Shown: positions 5,358 to 6,862 of the stretch, one piece after another
Position numbering within the stretch: position 1 is the stretch's first letter
Layout of the letters: every line of letters begins with the position of its first letter
Assembly: GCA_022842255.1 (NCBI GenBank)
Contig: JALHPW010000268.1
Coordinates: 1 to 6,862, forward strand
Source: Saprospiraceae bacterium
Lineage (GTDB): Bacteria > Bacteroidota > Bacteroidia > Chitinophagales > Saprospiraceae
DNA length: 6,862 nt
Direction: 5' to 3'
Program-made: the position numbers and the translations under genes
Notes under the pieces: model-generated
The model's input: only the letters and a program-made list of their open reading frames with translations
Told to the model about the DNA's origin: nothing
Database searches by the model: none

Positions 5358-5699
5358 ATGGAATCGACAAATAACCTGATTGATCCTCTAATGGATAGGA
5401 TTGAAACGTATGGGAAAACCACCCTCGAGCTTTCAAAACTAAAAGCCCTTAAGGCAGGCATTGTAGTCACAACTTCCCTGGTCTCAAGACTTAGTGTTAT
5501 TGTGATGATTTTACTTTCGGTACTTGTTTTCAGCATAGGAATAGCCCTCTTTCTGGGTGATTTACTTGGGAAGTCATACTATGGCTTCTTTATCGTTGCC
5601 TCTTTTTATTTGCTTATTGGGGTGATTTCGCATTTGTTTCTTGACAAATGGATTAGAAGGCCAATTGGCGATATGCTTGTTTCTGAAATACTCAACTAA
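5358..5699 (+). CDS. Phage-holin-family / DUF1469-like membrane protein
   Basis: The 113-residue protein has an N-terminal amphipathic helix (MDRIETYGKTTLELSKLKAL, 12-31), two transmembrane segments (about 44-67, VSRLSVIVMILLSVLVFSIGIALF; and about 75-95, YGFFIVASFYLLIGVISHLFL), and a short polar tail with KWIRRPIGDMLVSEIL. This order (helix, lysine-rich K-x-K-A-L-K region, two TM hairpin) fits the proteins annotated phage holin family or DUF1469 in Bacteroidota; despite the name they are widespread chromosomal genes and not evidence of a prophage. The ATG at 5358 is preferred over a TTG at 5319 that lies inside the terminator stem. It is followed by the next gene after eight bases, so those two are co-transcribed. 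Confidence 0.8.
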   Translation: MESTNNLIDPLMDRIETYGKTTLELSKLKALKAGIVVTTSLVSRLSVIVMILLSVLVFSIGIALFLGDLLGKSYYGFFIVASFYLLIGVISHLFLDKWIRRPIGDMLVSEILN

Positions 5700-5707
5700 G
5701 GTCTACC

Positions 5708-6130
5708 ATGCAAAAAATATATACAGAATCCAACCTGGATGAATCCATTTACCTGCTGGAAAACAGGCAGGCTGAAGAAAGGGAGTTGCTTAGGGTGCAA
5801 TTTTTGATTACCTATGAGCAAATAAAACCCCTAAACATTATCAAAAACACCTTTAGGGATATGGTTGATTCACCAGAAATCAAAGGCAATGCCCTCAATG
5901 CCTCTATAGGTCTTGCTGCTGGGTATGTGTCCAAATCTTTGTTTGAACGGGTATCAAACAATCCATTCAAACGGGTGATTGGCGCTGTAATACTCCTAGG
6001 CATCACGAAGGCGGTAGAAAGAAACCCGGCCTTGGTTAAATCATTCGGGCAGACTATTTTAGGTATTTTCAGAGGACGAAAAAGCGCCCCGGCAGTGGAA
6101 ATCGATTCGGATGAACACACGCTGGGCTAA
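5708..6130 (+). CDS. Unrecognised protein with two weakly hydrophobic segments
   Basis: I cannot assign a family to this 140-residue protein. Residues 1-58 are charged and helical (ESIYLLENRQAEERELLRVQF, then IIKNTFRDMVDSPEIKG). Two moderately hydrophobic stretches follow: about 62-75 (ALNASIGLAAGYVS) and 89-104 (RVIGAVILLGITKAVE), the second able to insert in or lie along a membrane. The tail is FRGRKSAPAV then an acidic end. The layout (soluble helix, membrane-proximal helices, short polar tail) together with the eight-base gap after the holin-like gene suggests it works with that protein at the inner membrane, as a conserved pair; this is inferred from context only. The ATG at 5708 follows directly after the preceding stop, with no strong ribosome binding site. 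It ends 25 bases before the operator of the second AraC gene. Confidence 0.75.
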   Translation: MQKIYTESNLDESIYLLENRQAEERELLRVQFLITYEQIKPLNIIKNTFRDMVDSPEIKGNALNASIGLAAGYVSKSLFERVSNNPFKRVIGAVILLGITKAVERNPALVKSFGQTILGIFRGRKSAPAVEIDSDEHTLG

Positions 6131-6155
6131 TTCAAGAGTACTGCCGAGCAAATGT

Positions 6156-6219
6156 GTGAATTATGTAACTATTTTAAAGAATTATGTAATCAAAACGCCT
6201 CTGGCCAAGCCCACCTTTG
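6156..6219 (+). promoter_or_regulatory. Regulon operator and promoter for the second AraC-type gene
   Basis: GTGAATTATGTAAC at 6156-6169, nine bases, then GAATTATGTAAT at 6179-6190, 22 bases, and ACCTTTG at 6213-6219 (-7 element CACCTTTG). Here the two half-sites share GAATTATGTAA exactly, making the 21-bp direct repeat most obvious. Its place before a regulator gene suggests feedback control. Confidence 0.82.
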
Positions 6220-6245
6220 TTAATTACCCATTTTATTATACAGGT

Positions 6246-6821
6246 TTGAAGTTACACATCAAGTATATGGTCAGTAAACGCTGCAAATCAGTGGTGAAGG
6301 AGGAGCTGAAAAAGCTCGGTCTGCACTTCATCATAGTGGATTTAGGCGAAGTGGAAATTCTGGAAGATATCTCGGATGAGCAACGAAAAAAACTAAAAAA
6401 TGAATTGTTGGATGCAGGTCTTGAGCTGATGGATGACAAAAGGGGGATATTGATTGAAAAAATCAAAAACGTAATCATTGAAATGGTTCACCATACCGAT
6501 GAATTGGACAATAGGAAATTTTCCGACTATCTAAGCGAAAAATTGAGTCATGATTATACCTATTTGGCCAATTTGTTCTCAGAAGTACAAGGAACCACGA
6601 TTGAACAATTTGTAATAGGTCATAAAATTGAGCGCATAAAAGAGTTGATCATTTATGGTGAACTGAATATGACTGAAATCGCATGGAAGATGCATTACAG
6701 CAGTGTGGCGCACCTGTCCAATCAATTTAAAAAAGTGACTGGACTAACGCCTTCCCATTTTAAACAAATGAAGGATAAAAGGCGTAGCCCAATTGAAGAA
6801 ATTGGGGAGTCTATACTGTGA
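6246..6821 (+). CDS. AraC-family transcriptional regulator (paralogue 2), candidate activator of the regulon
   Basis: The 191-residue protein is a close paralogue of the regulator at 1165, aligning without gaps from the first residue. It has the same HMA-like N-terminal region (MVSKRC at 8-13, again one Cys and Ser in the other position of the metal motif), the LIEKIKNVIIEMVHH helix, and an AraC domain at about 92-180 with HKIERIKELI and YSSVAHLSNQFKKVTGLTP. The open frame extends back to 6111, but that start lies inside the preceding gene and upstream of the promoter. With the -7 box at 6213-6219, translation should begin at the TTG at 6246, which gives MKLHIKYMVS matching MKLFVKYMVS of the paralogue; the ATG at 6267 is the alternative. 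The regulon operator in its own promoter implies autoregulation. A role as activator of all five promoters is inferred from AraC-family behaviour (direct-repeat sites abutting the -33 region) and genome proximity, and is not shown. Confidence 0.9.
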   Translation: MKLHIKYMVSKRCKSVVKEELKKLGLHFIIVDLGEVEILEDISDEQRKKLKNELLDAGLELMDDKRGILIEKIKNVIIEMVHHTDELDNRKFSDYLSEKLSHDYTYLANLFSEVQGTTIEQFVIGHKIERIKELIIYGELNMTEIAWKMHYSSVAHLSNQFKKVTGLTPSHFKQMKDKRRSPIEEIGESIL

Positions 6822-6862
6822 TTAAAGTGATTTTGATGATTTGAGTGATTGAAACTCCTGAT

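Noticed and set aside
5358..5699. Prophage or lysis cassette suggested by the holin-like gene
   Set aside because: No endolysin, structural or integrase genes are nearby, and this family is a common chromosomal membrane protein in the phylum.
6822..6862. Short repeated GTGATT and GATGATTT words at the end of the window
   Set aside because: They are low-complexity and too short, do not match the regulon half-sites, and the sequence ends before any context is visible.

Overview
The window looks like a chromosomal accessory stretch from a member of the Bacteroidota. The signs are a C-terminal type IX secretion (Por) sorting domain on the first gene, promoters with the phylum's TAnnTTTG -7 element, A/T-rich leaders without clear Shine-Dalgarno sequences, and small-protein families common in this phylum. 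No rRNA, tRNA, CRISPR array, transposase or integrase was seen. A genus cannot be named from the sequence alone.

Layout. Bases 1-984 hold the 3' part of a secreted CHRD-repeat protein, closed by a 32-bp-arm hairpin. An AraC-type regulator follows at 1165-1728. A 51-codon membrane protein gene (lmo0937-like) lies on the minus strand at 1811-1966, divergent from an outer-membrane beta-barrel gene at 2176-2850. A terminator-like hairpin near 3021-3065 precedes a three-gene unit: YceI-like protein (3212-3805), very acidic small protein (3851-4207) and an eRF1-domain-3-like protein (4230-4622). The next unit encodes a Thivi_2564-like membrane protein (4705-4890) and a YtxH protein (4954-5232). After an internal hairpin come a holin-like DUF1469-type protein (5358-5699) and an unrecognised protein (5708-6130). 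A second AraC-type regulator, a close paralogue of the first, ends the window (6246-6821).

The strongest observation is a family of five near-identical promoters. Each has a 14-mer GTGAATNATGTAAC, nine variable bases, a second half-site close to GAATTRTGTAAY, then 22 bases (23 in one copy) and ACCTTTG or ACTTTTG, which fits the Bacteroidota -7 box. The half-sites are direct repeats 21 bp apart, about two helical turns. The copies precede the lmo0937-like gene, the beta-barrel gene, the YceI unit, the Thivi_2564/YtxH unit and the second AraC regulator. This suggests one regulon of small envelope and stress-type proteins. The likely activator is the locally encoded AraC paralogue that carries the site at its own promoter. 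The promoter positions also correct several start codons to points downstream of the longest open frames.

The membership (YtxH, lmo0937-like, Thivi_2564-like, holin-like, YceI, OMP) suggests an envelope-stress or general-stress response. That role is inferred from the families; the inducing signal is unknown.
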